From: Coprinus comatus | Lineage: Eukaryota > Basidiomycota > Agaricomycetes > Agaricales > Agaricaceae | Reading direction: 5' to 3' | NCBI GenBank assembly: GCA_034638255.1 | Contig: JAWPGT010000012.1 | Span: 682,001-746,000, forward strand | Length of the DNA stretch: 64,000 bases | In this document: in pieces, positions 11,367 through 23,323 of the stretch | How the letters are laid out: the number at the start of each line of letters is the position of its first letter | Numbering within the stretch: the first letter of the stretch is position 1 | Program-made: the position numbers and the translations under genes | The notes under the pieces: model-generated | The model's input: only the letters and a program-made list of their open reading frames with translations | Database searches by the model: none | Told to the model about the DNA's origin: nothing

Positions 11367-11927
11367 CTAACTTGCATCGATTATTTCCTTCGTGAGTCCT
11401 TCTGGGCCGTCCCGGATCTCGATGACTTTGCCCACGTCCGCCTAGAAACAAGGTCAGCAAAATGGTAATTTTGAAATACTATTGAGACTTGCTGTATTCG
11501 TAAAGTTGATGAGGGCACTTGCATGCAATGTAAGCATTCCTATCTCAGAGGATGAGGGAGACCAGTTGATGAGCACAAGGGGATACGATATTCGTCCATC
11601 CTTGTGCTTTACTTCGTATGAGAGCAGAACATATCGAGGACTGTTCTCGGGAAGCTCTGGTCAAGAGATTAACAAGGTAGCAGGCTAGGACTTGAGCTCA
11701 ATACCCTCTGCTAGTTCCTCAATGCTGATATCGTCGAATTGTTCAACAACCTCCATGATCAACTTTGGCTTGTTGATCTTGACTACTATTGCAGCATGGC
11801 CCGAATTCTTTTTAAATCTGAACTTGCGTAAACTGTCCTTGACTGTTTGTGGGATATCGACGGTAGCTGACTAGAAGGAATGAATCTGTGTTTGTCATTT
11901 GTGATGTGAGTAGGAGGGACTGACCAT
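11367..11927 (-). CDS. GMF1: Glia maturation factor family (ADF-H) Arp2/3 debranching factor
   Basis: GMF proteins (Aim7/Gmf1 in yeasts) bind Arp2/3 complex and debranch actin at cortical patches. Exons on the minus strand are 11925-11927 (the ATG alone), 11705-11870, 11493-11656 and 11367-11441, totalling 408 nt or 135 residues, the normal family size. The ADF-H fold is evident: SLRKFRFKKNSGHAAIVVKI, then PRYVLLSYEVKHKDGR, ISYPLVLINWSPSSSEIGML, HASALINFTNTADVGK, VIEIRDGPEGLTKEII. Intron 3 (11442-11492) must be read with a GC donor (GCAAGT) because the flanking protein is strongly conserved. The start exon is just the initiator codon followed by a 54-nt intron. It is divergent from the MFS gene with about 150 bp between starts. 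Confidence 0.93.
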
Positions 11928-12078
11928 CGTCTTGGAAGAGATAAGATAAGCGTGATTACGCCTGACTTACTATCAGGGTCTATATATCTCACACCCCGGG
12001 CTCTATCCGCATTCCAATGAGTAATCCACTCGGCCGATACCACTAATAACTCCCAACTCTCCTTCAGAAGGCGAACTA

Positions 12079-14466
12079 ATGCCTTCACCAACACCAACAT
12101 CGCGTCCCAGATCACCACCATATCCAAACCCTCATAGGTCAGATATCTTCCAGGCGGAGGACTTGATACTACCGGATGGGCCAATAGGCGAGGAAACCGC
12201 GGAACTCTTGAATAACTTTGTTCACCCACATCATGAAAGTTATGCTACAGAAGAAACCTTAGTAGATGATAGTGATTCCAGTGAAGAGGAATGGAGGGAA
12301 ATGCAGAGTTTACCTTGGTGGAAGCGTCCTTCGCCTTGGTGGTATGTTCAGTCTCTGAATTATGCATATAATCTAAGGGGAGGAAATTCTTAGGTTGTTA
12401 TGTTTACTCCCGTTCACGGCCGTAGCTATGTCGGCAACGCTTGCACCACGTATAGAGGTCTATACTATCCTCATATGCAGGATACTTAGGCCAGATATAT
12501 ATCATGGCGAAAACGCAGGGCTTTATTCAATGGAAGCGTATATACCAACGAGAACTCAGAAGTGCGCAGCAGATCCAGTAGTTCAGGCTTCAGTTGCAAA
12601 GTTAGCTGCTGGTATGCATGTTTTCTATTTTTGTTTGAACTTAATGAGGATCCTGATGACGACAAAAATCTAAATCTATCCAGCAATGACTACTTCTATG
12701 GGAATTCTTAGCTGTCTGACCACAGGATGGTGGGGCGCCGTAAGCCTAGTGATTTGCCTCGTTTTGTTCTTCTTTGGCTAACCCTTCTTGTCAATAGTTT
12801 TCGGATCGTCATGGGCGGGGGAGTGTTATGGGTATATCGGTTGTTGGCCTCCTATTGACAGACTTTTGCTATATACTTGTTACTCACTTTCCTGACTACT
12901 TTCCTGGCGGGTATTGGTTCCTTTTGATTGGTCCTATTGTGGAAGGTACCCTTGGAGGTATGTGTGCTATTCATATGGAAAGAAAAGAGACGTAATGAGT
13001 ATATTTTAGGTTTTACAAGTGCCGTGGCAGCAATCCACGCGTACCAAGCAGACACCACAAATGACCATGAGAGGTATTTTAGCCATTAAGATTCCTTTGG
13101 GGTATGTTAACATCGTGTCAGATCGCGTATATTTACTCTCAGTCTGGGACTATTATTCACGGGCATGGCGGTTGGACCTACCCTGGGATCGCTCCTAATA
13201 CATTCTACTGGAAACGTTTTAGCCGTTTTCTATTTTGCTGCCGCCTGTCACTTATCATATGCTTTCTTCATCTGGTTTATCCTCCCGGAATCTTTGACCT
13301 CGACGTACAGACTACGAGCTCGCACCAAGTATGCCGAAGAACTGCGGATTAATTTTGTGGGGCGTGTCAATCATCTTGGAAGCAAATTGACTTACTTCGC
13401 TCAACGATTATTCACATTCTTAAGTCCTCTTACGGTTTTTTCACCAAGGGTCCAGAAGGACGATCATAACCCGTTAAAGAGAGAAGAACGGGATTGGAAC
13501 TTGGTCTTAATGGCCGTAGCATATGCTATTACGATTTCCATCATGGTATGTTGCCTATATTTAGCTTTGACTTCGGCGTAGCTGACAGTGATGTAGGGAT
13601 CGTACACTTATAAATTCCAGTATGCCGCTTCCACTTTTGGATGGACATCGGAGACAGTTAGTGATGTATCGTATTCCATATAACATCTCTCACCATCATT
13701 TAGCTCGGCTATTGGCTTAGTTTGGTGGGATTAGCACGCGCTATCTACCTGACCATTATACTACCAGGTGAGTAATTAAGATGAGCGATGGACAGAAAGT
13801 TACTAATTATACTGTGCAGTGATAATCAAATTGTTCAAGCCAAAACCAATTGTCATTGAAATATCAGAAGAACCTTCGGAGACCTCACCACTACTATCAA
13901 ACACAGCCACAAATGGTCATGATACCGCAAAGAAGACCAAAGAAATCCATTCCCCAGCTTTCGATCTTGGTCTTGCGCGAGCCTCATTAGTCATAGAGAT
14001 TATAGCATATAGTTTTATGGGACTCGCGCCAACACCTCTCGCCTTCACATTATTCGGAATGTTAGGCTCTATGGGTACAGCATTTACACCTGCTATGCAA
14101 ACAGTTACATTGGCATTGTATGTTAAAAGAGGTGGAACGGAATCTGGTAGATTGTTTGGAGCTTTGAGTGTTTTACAGGCATTGAGGTAATGTTTTTTCT
14201 CTCTCTGTTCTTCTCTGATGTGGAATATGTTCTTATGGAGTGAGAATTTTTTTAGTTCTCAAATTATTGGGCCATCATTATATGGATATGTTTATGTCAA
14301 AACGGTCGCGAATTTTCCGAGAGCTATTTTCTTCGTTTCTGTGGGTTCTGTGGTGATCGCTTCAATATTCCTCACTGGTGTACGATTACCCAAGGAGGTT
14401 TATTCTCCGCGTGAGGTGGAGGTTACTCCGGATGATGATCTAGAAGAACGCGCGAGAGTACGCTAG
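12079..14466 (+). CDS. Major facilitator superfamily transporter
   Basis: A 12-helix-type MFS carrier of the plasma or vacuolar membrane; the substrate cannot be told from sequence. Nine or ten exons join in frame. The cytosolic N-terminus is acidic (DDSDSSEEEWREMQ) and helix 1 begins WLLCLLPFTAVAMSATLAP. The loop 2-3 motif A is preserved as FSDRHGR. Helices 4-6 follow (YWFLLIGPIVEGTLGG, FTSAVAAIHAYQADTT, GMAVGPTLGSLLI). A long central cytosolic loop is split across exons (PSETSPLLSNTA carries a dileucine-like sorting signal). The second half ends near IFFVSVGSVVIASIFLTGV with an acidic tail. The helix pattern recalls fungal TetA/SLC46-like carriers. Frame is intact throughout. Confidence 0.85.
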
Positions 14467-15310
14467 GGAAGAAAAGAAGGAACTAGAAGTTAGGGAATTA
14501 ACGGCGGGTTGTTGAAGGATTGAATTGAGAAGTTGAATGAGTAAATGTGAAACTATGTATATCCATTGCAATTATTGAGCCGTATGTTTCGACTTTTGAT
14601 CCTAAATCAACTAACATTGTTTTTGCCGCGATATCTATAGTTGTCGCTCCGAAAAATTTAGTTCTTTGATGATCCAATGATATAAATCAGTTGAACTAAA
14701 GTATATGCGGCAAGGTCAACTGCGAATAAACACATCCCAAAAATCACAACAGAAACAAAAGTGCGCATAGAATTTAGAATTTAGAAATGACTGGTGAACC
14801 TTATTGGCAATAGGCACCGATGAACAACTGACGCAGATTGAACTGACAGGGACATTGGCGTTCATACCCCTGTACTTACGCCCGCTTTCTCCATGAACAC
14901 CATAAACAACACCTGCCTAAGATGGTTAATGTCAGCTATGGTAATTTTATCTCTCCATATAGACGTGCTAGCCTGCTGCAACTTGACGCCCGAGCTTTTT
15001 TTATTTTTAAATACTGGCCACTGTGTTGCTCCTCTCTTTACTTCCAGCTCAATCGGTGGTTACTCATCGGCGGTTTGGTGGTGTGGGGTTTTTTTTCCTT
15101 TACACTAAGTCTTTTGATGAAACTTTTCCCTTTTTATTCTTGTTTTTTGCGAAGAGGATATAATCAGAAATAGGGGAGGATGAATTAGATATAAAAACTG
15201 GAGAGGGATTCAAGCTTCTACCTTCATTGGACATCCTTTCCAACTCAAAGCTACTTATCGAGAAGTAACTTCTATCGAGCATTCAGTATTATAATCTGAA
15301 AATCATTACT
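14467..15310. other. Intergenic region with GH17 promoter
   Basis: About 840 bp between two plus-strand genes. A TATA-like box sits at 15190-15196. Open frames around 14893-15173 have hydrophobic translations but no family signal and are taken as chance. Confidence 0.5.
15190..15196 (+). promoter_or_regulatory. TATA box of the GH17 gene
   Basis: TATAAAA lies about 120 bp before the ATG at 15311, a usual distance for a fungal TATA gene. Function is inferred from position only. Confidence 0.5.
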
Positions 15311-16716
15311 ATGAAATTCTTCACTCAACTTTCCTGTGTTCTTGCCGTTGTCTCTGGAACTTTGGCTGCCAATCACTTTGGAGGTCTCACTGTTTCCAAC
15401 TCGGCTGGTGGACGCTCTGCATATGAATGTCGTACTCAAGCACAGGTAAGCATATATCTAATTTCTTTAATCAGGAGAGAATGCTGATATTCGAGATCAT
15501 ATTGATACTACGAAAAAAAAAAGTGGAACGATTTGGCTAATTCTGCAAGAAACTCGGGATTTAGGTCTATCAGAATTCTTGGATTCGATTGTGATGCACT
15601 TAATAGAGCATCATCAGCTGCTGCTTCGGCGGGATTGACAGTGCTTGCTGGCATCTTTTTCGATGTGAGTTGACTTTCCTTTTTCAATATAGTTTATTTA
15701 TGGCTTCTGTCTTCGCGTTCTCTTTTCGAGTTTTTACTGACTGACGGCCTCCTTTTTTTTAAACTTGACCTTTAGGGGAGCGTCGCTCAAAACAATGGCG
15801 CAATTGAGTAAGTATATTTCCTTTTATAGTTGGGACTTAGATTAAAAAAGGCGGTGGTGGCTGATGGAGTGATTTCTTTTTCAAGTCAATCTGTTCAAGC
15901 ATTCCGTGCTGCAGTATCACGTTTCGGTGCAAATCGTTATGCCGGGTTAACCGTTGGAAATGAGGTATGAATATATATATTTTGATTATTTCATTGGCTT
16001 ATTACAAATTTGTTATAGAATTCGGATAATCCAACCAATATCATGAATAAGGTTAGACAAGTCAGAGGTCCGTAGTCTTTTGCCTCAGTTTGATAGGTGG
16101 AGCTAAACTGAAACATTTTATCGCTCTTCCTTTCAGACACCCTTCGAGGTGCTGGTATCAATACACCAGTTAGCACTGTTCACACCTGGGTAAATATAAG
16201 AGACAATCGTGTTTTCTGTGATGGGGATTTCGTTGGTGCTAACGCACAGTAAGTCTCCTCCTTTAGCATTGCTGTAATCCTCATGTAATTAAACTTTTGG
16301 CGGCGCAGTGCATTCTACGATCAAAATACCCCCGCAGGAGGGGCAGGCGATTTTATTTCTCGTACCGTAGTACCTGCGCTTCGCAATGTTTGCAATAACA
16401 AACGTATCATCATTACTGAGTAAGGACAAACGACAACCTGCTTGTATCCCTGAGGGTGTTTTGAATGGCTAACACCACCACTTTTACTTCGTGTTTTAGA
16501 TCTGGATGGCCTTCTCGTGGTGGCACTTTGGGTCGTGCAGTACCTTCCGTACAAAATGAAGCTTCGGCTTTGTCGAGCCTCAACTGCGCTGGCCGGGACG
16601 TATCGATTTATGCTTTCGAATATGATGATCAGCTTTGGAAATCTAATGGTAATGAGCAGAGCTTTGGTATATTTGGGAAAGTTAATCTCAATAATGATGT
16701 ATTCGCGAGGTGCTGA
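15311..16716 (+). CDS. Secreted glycoside hydrolase family 17 beta-1,3-glucanase-like protein
   Basis: GH17 enzymes cut or remodel beta-1,3-glucan in the cell wall. Eight exons (15311-15445, 15524-15664, 15776-15807, 15886-15964, 16019-16067, 16137-16248, 16309-16419, 16500-16716) total 876 nt, or 291 residues. A signal peptide (MKFFTQLSCVLAVVSGTLAA) is followed by the barrel. FRSIRILGFDCDALNRA comes first, then AGLTVLAGIFFDGSVAQN. The acid/base Glu lies in YAGLTVGNE at the end of exon 4, and the nucleophile Glu in IIITESGWPSRGG, split across the last intron. VHTW and FYDQNTPAGGAGDF are also GH17-like. The protein ends shortly after FGKVNLNNDVFARC without a GPI signal, so it is probably secreted and soluble. 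Both catalytic residues are present. Confidence 0.93.
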
Positions 16717-16951
16717 GGGGTGGTATGTATAACCTATGTATCTATGTATCAATGCAAGTATTCAACAAAGTGAATACTAGTTGTCCAAATAGATAGAGTA
16801 TGTGACCATGCACGTATGTACGTACCCAACAGGGTGAAAGCTTGTTAATGATCCGGAACCAGTGAGTCCGAGTCTCAAACTCGTATCAGAAAGAGTAAGC
16901 AGAGCAGAACTGCAAGACGATTTGTAAGTTTTAGCCAGGTATCAACGAAAG

Positions 16952-18616
16952 TTACATAACACTTACTTTTGAGATGAACATAATGTTTGATTCGCCTAGG
17001 TAACAGGCAAATACATCGTCCTCGCCCTCCATTTCGGGCAAAAGGATGGTTTGAGCACGGCAGCAGGTATAAGATCGAATGTTATAATCCCTAGCGTAGA
17101 AAGGGTCTTCGTGGATATCAAATGATGGTAAGACCCTCCGCAACATTTTCTTATTGAAATCGAGAAGGTAAAACCCCCTTACATTACCTTCGTGAAAAGG
17201 TAATATTACCCTCGAACCACAAACATCATGAAACCCCAAGTAGTTCATGGTATATCTCGCGATAAATGGAATCCCCATAGCCCAATTTTCCCATGAAATC
17301 TCCACGGTTGGTGAGTTCCTGATGATGGAGTCGAGCTGAGAACGATATAGGAATACGGTAAGAAGTTGTCTGTCGTAATCAGGCGCATTCCCGATCATAA
17401 TAAGACGATCTTCTGTGTCCCGGGAAAAAGGGTAGCCGAGTTGCGGATTATGTGCGAGTGGACTGGGCGTTTGGTCCATTACGACAGTGATTGGATGATC
17501 TCCGTAATCTTGGTCGGATATGAGCCATAGTCGACATGAAAGCTCTCCTTGTGTATCTCCAGAGGACAGGAAATCTATTATGTCCATACTGAAGCGAAGG
17601 AAAGGACTATTATCGTGGCAAATAGGTAGAATGACTCTATGGTCATCGAGGAACGCGAATTTTTCAATGTATCCGGTGCCAGTGTAAACCTGCAGCAAAT
17701 GTTAATTAATTAATAGGAACTCGGTACCGAAGTTGAATAAGGTCACTTACGAGTTTCGTAACGTTATGTACCCAATCCCAGATATAAAGTATGTTGGCCG
17801 CGGAAATGAAACTATCCGGTTCTGTGAGAATGCCAATGTAGGTCCCGAAGATACGAATGGTACAATTCCATCCGTTGATGATTCTGCCAGTAGAGAACAT
17901 AGTCTTGTGAGACAAGGCTCGCGGGTGTGGGTTTCCAGTCTGAAGCGAGAGGCAGTGAACATAAAAATTCTCATTTGAACTGTAAAGTAATGTCAAAAAG
18001 GTAATTTCGTCAATTCGGATTAATGAATAGACTTACTTGACTTGGTCAATCTCTGGCGCTTCTACTATGACTAGTAAGTCCAGTGATATGTCGAACTTGA
18101 ACCCTTGTATGGTGATATCTGGATCTATTTTTAAACTCCATTTCACATTGGACAATTGTAGCATATTAGAATGTGGCCTCTCGAACTGGAACTCTCGGTT
18201 TACTTTGAGGCAAAAGATATCCTCGTTTACGTCATAAGAACCACGATCACCAATGGGAACTTGTCGACAAGGAGTCGAATTCAAATGTGGCTGAAGATTC
18301 CTCCAGATCGCTCGTCTTTGGTGAAGACAATCTAACCTCCCTCTCATACTGAGATGATGTGAGGGATTGTCAACCAGGTTCTCCGAGTATAGTTCAAGGG
18401 TATATGTGAGCGACACTGTGTCCGAGATAATGGTGTGTAACTTGCGATTAACCTAATAATTATAATTTAACGGTCCACATAAGCTTTCCAATAGCTAATG
18501 GAACTCACAAGTTGGCAGTGTAAGAGATCAATTGGGTGAAGAAGCTCTAGTACAGAGACAATGAGTTCTGTAGCTAGCTCGAGTAGCATTTTATGAGTAG
18601 CAGGGTATGTAGTCAT
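16952..18616 (-). CDS. F-box domain protein
   Basis: Four exons on the minus strand open at the ATG at 18616 (MTTYPATHK), followed by an N-terminal F-box: MLLELATELIVSVLELLHPI, then DLLHCQL. F-box proteins recruit targets to SCF ubiquitin ligases through Skp1. A conserved helix (SLTYTLELYSENLVDNP..LDCLHQRRAIW) typical of agaric F-box families follows. The remainder folds as beta-strand repeats without a named domain (GTYIGILTEPDSFISAANI, LYIWDW, then GVRGFYLLDFNKK-type strands). The end is ambiguous: reading through stops at 16952, but the codon for Lys before it is followed by a GTAAGT donor and a TTGCAG acceptor near 16912, giving an alternative short last exon with a stop near 16886. The target is unknown. 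Confidence 0.8.
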
Positions 18617-19467
18617 GATGTGCATCACTATGGAATCCTCTTTTTAACTCATGTTGGTGCCACACGAGTCACGACTTCTGGTTGTGTCGCGAGCATTCAG
18701 GATAAACACACGATGTAGATACGCCATGGATTGTGGTCTCGAGGTTGGGTACTTGGTGCTCGATTGCAAACAATACAGCACTTTCTGAACGTTTCTGATC
18801 ATTATGGATGACATCACGCTATCTGCGAAGTAGGGAGTAGATCAGGGTGGAGCATTGAAAACACTAACGGGAACTGCCAGAGATTGTATATAGATTCCAG
18901 TAAGATATGTGTATGTTCTGTGCCCAACTGGGACATGATGTTAGACGGATTGGTGGATCATGGGAATATCTGAACATAAAGTAATATGTTTGCCAAACGG
19001 GACGATCAATATAGTCATAAACCTACCTATAGCAATTCCGATACTAAACGAAAATGCAAATACTAGGAACACTAAGCGCGTGTATTACCACTGCATTTAT
19101 GCGTGTTCCGCGCCTAGAGCACATTGTTGGGCGATTAGTGCCTTGTTCTGGATATTATCAGTGCATATACATATTTAACATGCAGACCATACTGGAAATT
19201 AAGCCCATGTGTAGCCGAGAGCTGTTTATAGTTCTTCATATAAGTTGGATATAACACTTTGCAATCTAGCGTTTGTGATTTCCAAACCACAGTGGTTCGT
19301 TGAGGCGTGTTGGTTCTATGATTTACACGTGATAGCAGGCGACTACCTGAGTGGTCGGCGGCTGGTCAATGATCAGTCATATAATTCGCTTCTGGTACTA
19401 GTAGTACCGAGTAGATGCCATGCTTGCTTAATATATTACAGTGTTACAGCATAAATGAACAACACAG
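18617..19467. other. Intergenic region
   Basis: About 850 bp upstream of the F-box gene and downstream of the RING gene. No open frame with recognisable content, RNA gene or repeat is visible. Confidence 0.5.
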
Positions 19468-22179
19468 TCAGGGCAGATATATCCGCGAAAATCCTTCAAC
19501 ACTAGAAGAAATGTGAGGATTTCAGCACCATATTAATATTGTCACGAAGAATACCAAACATACGGTTTTCTGCAGCAAGGACATCTATGTCGTCCAGGGG
19601 ATTCTTTTGCAGCCAATAATTCTCGGCAGTGACCACACATTGCAAGGCACCTTGCATGATCGCGTTAGGGGGAAAAATTGCTACGCAAGGAAGCAACAAA
19701 GATACCCACCGGCAAGGCCAACTAACAACATCTCTTGGCCGATCTGTGCAAATGACACAACTCACTCTCTCCTTCCAGTCCTCTCCTGTCTGAGATCCAT
19801 GTGTATTCGTATCAATTTCCCAGTCATATGTGTCATTAATATCGTCGTCGGCTATCCCCATACCCCACTTTTGGTTTCTCTGAACCATGTCTCGCCACCG
19901 TCTCCGAGTAAGAGGGCGATTCGGACTAGACTCTCTCCCCGTCGCCCTTGATCCATAAACAAGATGACTCAGGACTAACTTGCTACTTTCATCTGGTCCT
20001 TGTATCCGCATGATGTCAGTAAGAAGTGCAATAGCTTCTTCTTCCCTTTCATGTTGTCCTATGGTTGTGTCGCCTTCATCGGAATCGCTCAAGAAATCGT
20101 TCTCGCTTTGTTCTGGGTCATCCGCAGAGTCCACAGTGATAACGTCGCTGTCTCCCTCGTCATCACTAATGTCTTCACCTCTCAAAAATCTCTGATAAAC
20201 GTCTCTCGTGTTTCCCTCTGCTACAGGGTCCGGCGGAGGTGCTTCGACAGCAAGATGATGTGAGGTACTTAATCTCTCCCCTCTTACATAACCTTTATTC
20301 TGCGTGCCTTTCTTCACTGCCCATGACCAAGCTAACCGTACCAATCCGCATAAGACGTCACCGATAGCTTTGATGAATCGAATTACTTCCCATAACCATG
20401 TCCATTTCACTCTCTCCATATTATTACCTCCGGTTCTTTGACTACCACTCACGACTGTCCTCACTTCATTGTTCCATCCTCTGAGTGTTACGGGCCGGCT
20501 CTGCATAGTCCTCGAACTTATTGCATGGTCTTCATCTGGGGTTGTATAGCCTGGAATAATCCGTCCAACACCTGATCTCCCCATCCTGATGCTGCCGTGC
20601 ACCACTTGTGACTGATCCGGTTCAGCACGCCGACGTCTCGGCCGTCTGACTGAGCGAATGGGAGCAGAAAGTGGCGCAACTTCGTTACCCCAACCTTTCA
20701 GACCCGTAGCTTCAAGACTTGCAGTTCCAATCCGCATCAAGACAACTCCCCACTCTTCCTCGAATGGAAAGTTGGACCATTGGAATGGACCATTGTCCGG
20801 ATCATCTCCAGGAATAAATCTACCAGAGGCGGCCATAGCTAAAGGTGTAAGCACCCTGTCAATCCGCCCGTTTATCAATATTTGCACCGTTGCATTGAGG
20901 AAAAGTGTAAGGATGATAACTCCTATAAGGGTTGTTTCGACGAGACAAGAAAGGTAATTCATCAAGGGGTAGCTGGAACGAAAACCGGTTCCGGAAAATA
21001 CGGTCTCCGTTTTCCTATCAGAGAGCAGCGGAAAGAAGATAGCGGGATATCCACGAATGAAGAGAGTAATATGGAAATGCAGTAATCCAAGAAGTGATGT
21101 GAGGGCGGTTGGAATTAACCGATGGTTTGAGTGTTTTTTGGAAATGCAGAGGAGGTGGAATAGAGTAGATTGCAGGAGTGGTATTCCCATTGTAATGAGA
21201 GCGTGGGCGTCTGGTCTGGGAGGTAGACCATCGGGCTTATAAACGTGCGTGATAGAGAGAGAGAATAGATATAATATAAAAGAATGTGTCACCTGGACGT
21301 GAATGTAAGGAAGGATTAATTATTATTGAACAGATATCAATATGCGCACAAGATTATAAGGCGACATTTGTCTGCCCAGATGTGGTTCTTCCGTCGCCCC
21401 ATTCGCAAGTTCGTCCAGCTTGCGGACAAAACTCTCAACAAAGTATGCGGCACTCAGAGAGCAAAAGCTGATCCAGCATATGTCTTCCATCGGTTTATGA
21501 GATGCCCAACTTCCCAGATACTGAATTGTACCTGAAACCCATACAGGTGTCCAAGACGGGAATGTCTCGGGATACACCCCAGATGTCTGCAAGATAAGCA
21601 AACACCATAGGAAGACCATTCTGACTAGGCAGTAGAGTGTTGGGAACTGCAAAATGAATCGTGTGAATGTACGCGACAGGTCAATGGGGAAGATGGAGCG
21701 GTAGATGCGAATAAATATGATGGCACGACCAGTGTAGATTCTGCCATGTCTGAGGCTCCTTCTTGACAGACGAGGGGGGACCATGGTGTTGTGGAGACGA
21801 TGGAGTACGAATGCCTGATCTCTATATCAACACAGAGAGCATAGCGCGAGCGTTATGAGCTCACCATGAGGAAGAGACCGAGCATGTATCCCGAGGTGAA
21901 GAAGCCTAGTGGGCCGAGTGATCCCGAACGTTCTGACGGAAGTTTTGTTTTGGCATTGGTCGTCGTCTGTGCTTTGGCTGCCAGAGCTAAGGGTGTCTCC
22001 CAGTCAGCTGTTGCTATAAAGTCTGAGATGGTGGCTGAAGTAATGGACAACTGGGTGGGGCTTGCGACGGGCTTTGTCTTCCAGATGAAGCGAGACAATA
22101 AACGATTGGGCAGATAGTCAAAGATAGAGGTCAAGTTGAAAGCAAAGGAAATATTATGGAGTGGCAGCAGGTCGTCCAT
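19468..22179 (-). CDS. Multipass membrane RING-type E3 ubiquitin ligase (Asi1/Asi3-like)
   Basis: The gene opens at 22179 (MDDLLPLHNISFAFNLTSIF). Several hydrophobic segments follow: GYMLGLFLM, RMVFLWCLLILQ, FILYLFSLSI, LIPTALTSLLGLLHFHITLF and LVETTLIGVIILTLFLNATV. A long acidic, disordered linker comes next (DISDDEGDSDVITVDSADD). The C-terminus is a RING: CVICTDRPRDVVSWPCR joins across a 59-nt intron to CLAMCGHCRELLAAKESPGR and then HRCPCCRK. After another intron at about 19510 the protein ends VEGFSRIYLP, with the stop at 19468. All eight zinc ligands are present. The architecture (multipass N-half, C-terminal RING ending SRIY[LIV]P) matches Asi1/Asi3-type ligases, which in yeast act at the inner nuclear membrane. 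That location is inferred here. Confidence 0.85.
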
Positions 22180-22267
22180 GTTTGTACCTTAACCAGAGTG
22201 AAATGGTGAAATGCAGGTGTTTATCATGACGTGACGCCTTATTACATAAGCTACTAAGTAATAACTA

Positions 22268-23200
22268 TTAACGTCCGATCCGCATGCGTTGTGCACGGGT
22301 AGCCTGCAGAACAGTCAGTCGTTGTGCTGGTCAACAGCGATGAACTCACCCTTTTGCGCTTCTTCAGTCTGTACGACACTCAGTACCCCAGTTTAAGAGA
22401 TATTGAATAGATCACTCACTTGTGCTTCTTCATCTTCTTTTTCCTCTTCCTCTTCACACTGTCCAGCATAACTTCCTCCCACTCTCTGTCCCACTGTTCT
22501 CGTAGATTTACGCGGTCCGCATCTTTGCTGAGATCCAGGCCTAGCTTCTGCAACGTTGCTTCCCATGAGACGGTAGGCCCTACCCTGCTCATGGTCATTG
22601 CGTGGTGCAGTTGTCGCGCCGCTTCTGCATCAGCATCTAGAACAGACGGATGCGCGGCTGCAAACATGCCATCATGGCTAGCACCAGTGAAGGGCGATGC
22701 AGGCAGGCTATCCTCGGCCTCCTGTTTGGAAGACCGGAACAAGGGAGCACCCTCTGGAGCAGAGGTAAAGATCGATTGCGGGTTGGACAACAGTAGGAGT
22801 GGCCTGTGGAGAGAGAAGAATTGTTGCATTTTGAAGTCCTTGGGATTGACGATAGGATGAGGGCTCAGGTATTAGTGTAGGGATTTGGCGGAAAGCCTTT
22901 GGAGTATGGGGTGAATGGTGGGGCGTCGTCGTGGGGCTCTATGGGTGTAGCATCTGGGGAAGGTTTAGAATTAGGAGTAGACGATGCATTAGCAGGCGTT
23001 GTGGAGGCTTTAACAGAGGACGCGGCCTTGGGAGGTCTATCTGAAGAGTCCGACTTGCTCTTCGCGGTCACAACCGGTGTCTTGGACTTGGCCGAGTTGA
23101 AGTAGCGTCCACTGCCTGCCTTTGACGAGAAGAACGACGAGTACGAGCGCTGAGCGCCTGGGACGCTGTGGAATACACGGAAACGGGCAAGGGCAGACAT
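22268..23200 (-). CDS. COX24: Mitochondrial small ribosomal subunit protein mS38 (Cox24/AURKAIP1 family), apparent frameshift
   Basis: mS38 binds 12-15S rRNA in the mitochondrial small subunit. The N-terminus (MSALARFRVFHSV, or an in-frame ATG 12 bp upstream) is a matrix-targeting type sequence followed by SYSSFFSSKAGSGRYFNSAK. A Pro/Ser-rich linker leads to TPYSKGFPPNPYTNT. Immediately afterwards the frame must move by one base (about 22855-22870) to reach HPIVNPKDFKMQQFFSLHRP, which belongs to the same family. The spacing allows no intron. The C-terminal signature is split over three exons: DSVKRKRKKKMKKHK, LKKRKR, then ATRAQRMRIGR with the stop at 22268. The basic end is diagnostic. The one-base shift would inactivate the gene if real; an assembly error is equally likely. 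Confidence 0.88.
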
Positions 23201-23323
23201 GGTCCCCCGCACTGCCTAGCGTCGAGTTGGCTGGTGTCACAAATACTCGAACAAAAAAATACAACAAAATACAACAAATATAGCATCACGTGACTCAGGA
23301 ACATTCGGACCAACACTGACCGA

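Noticed and set aside
12079..16716. Transporter and GH17 gene as a catabolic cluster
   Set aside because: They are separated by 840 bp with no shared regulator nearby, and fungal neighbours are often unrelated.
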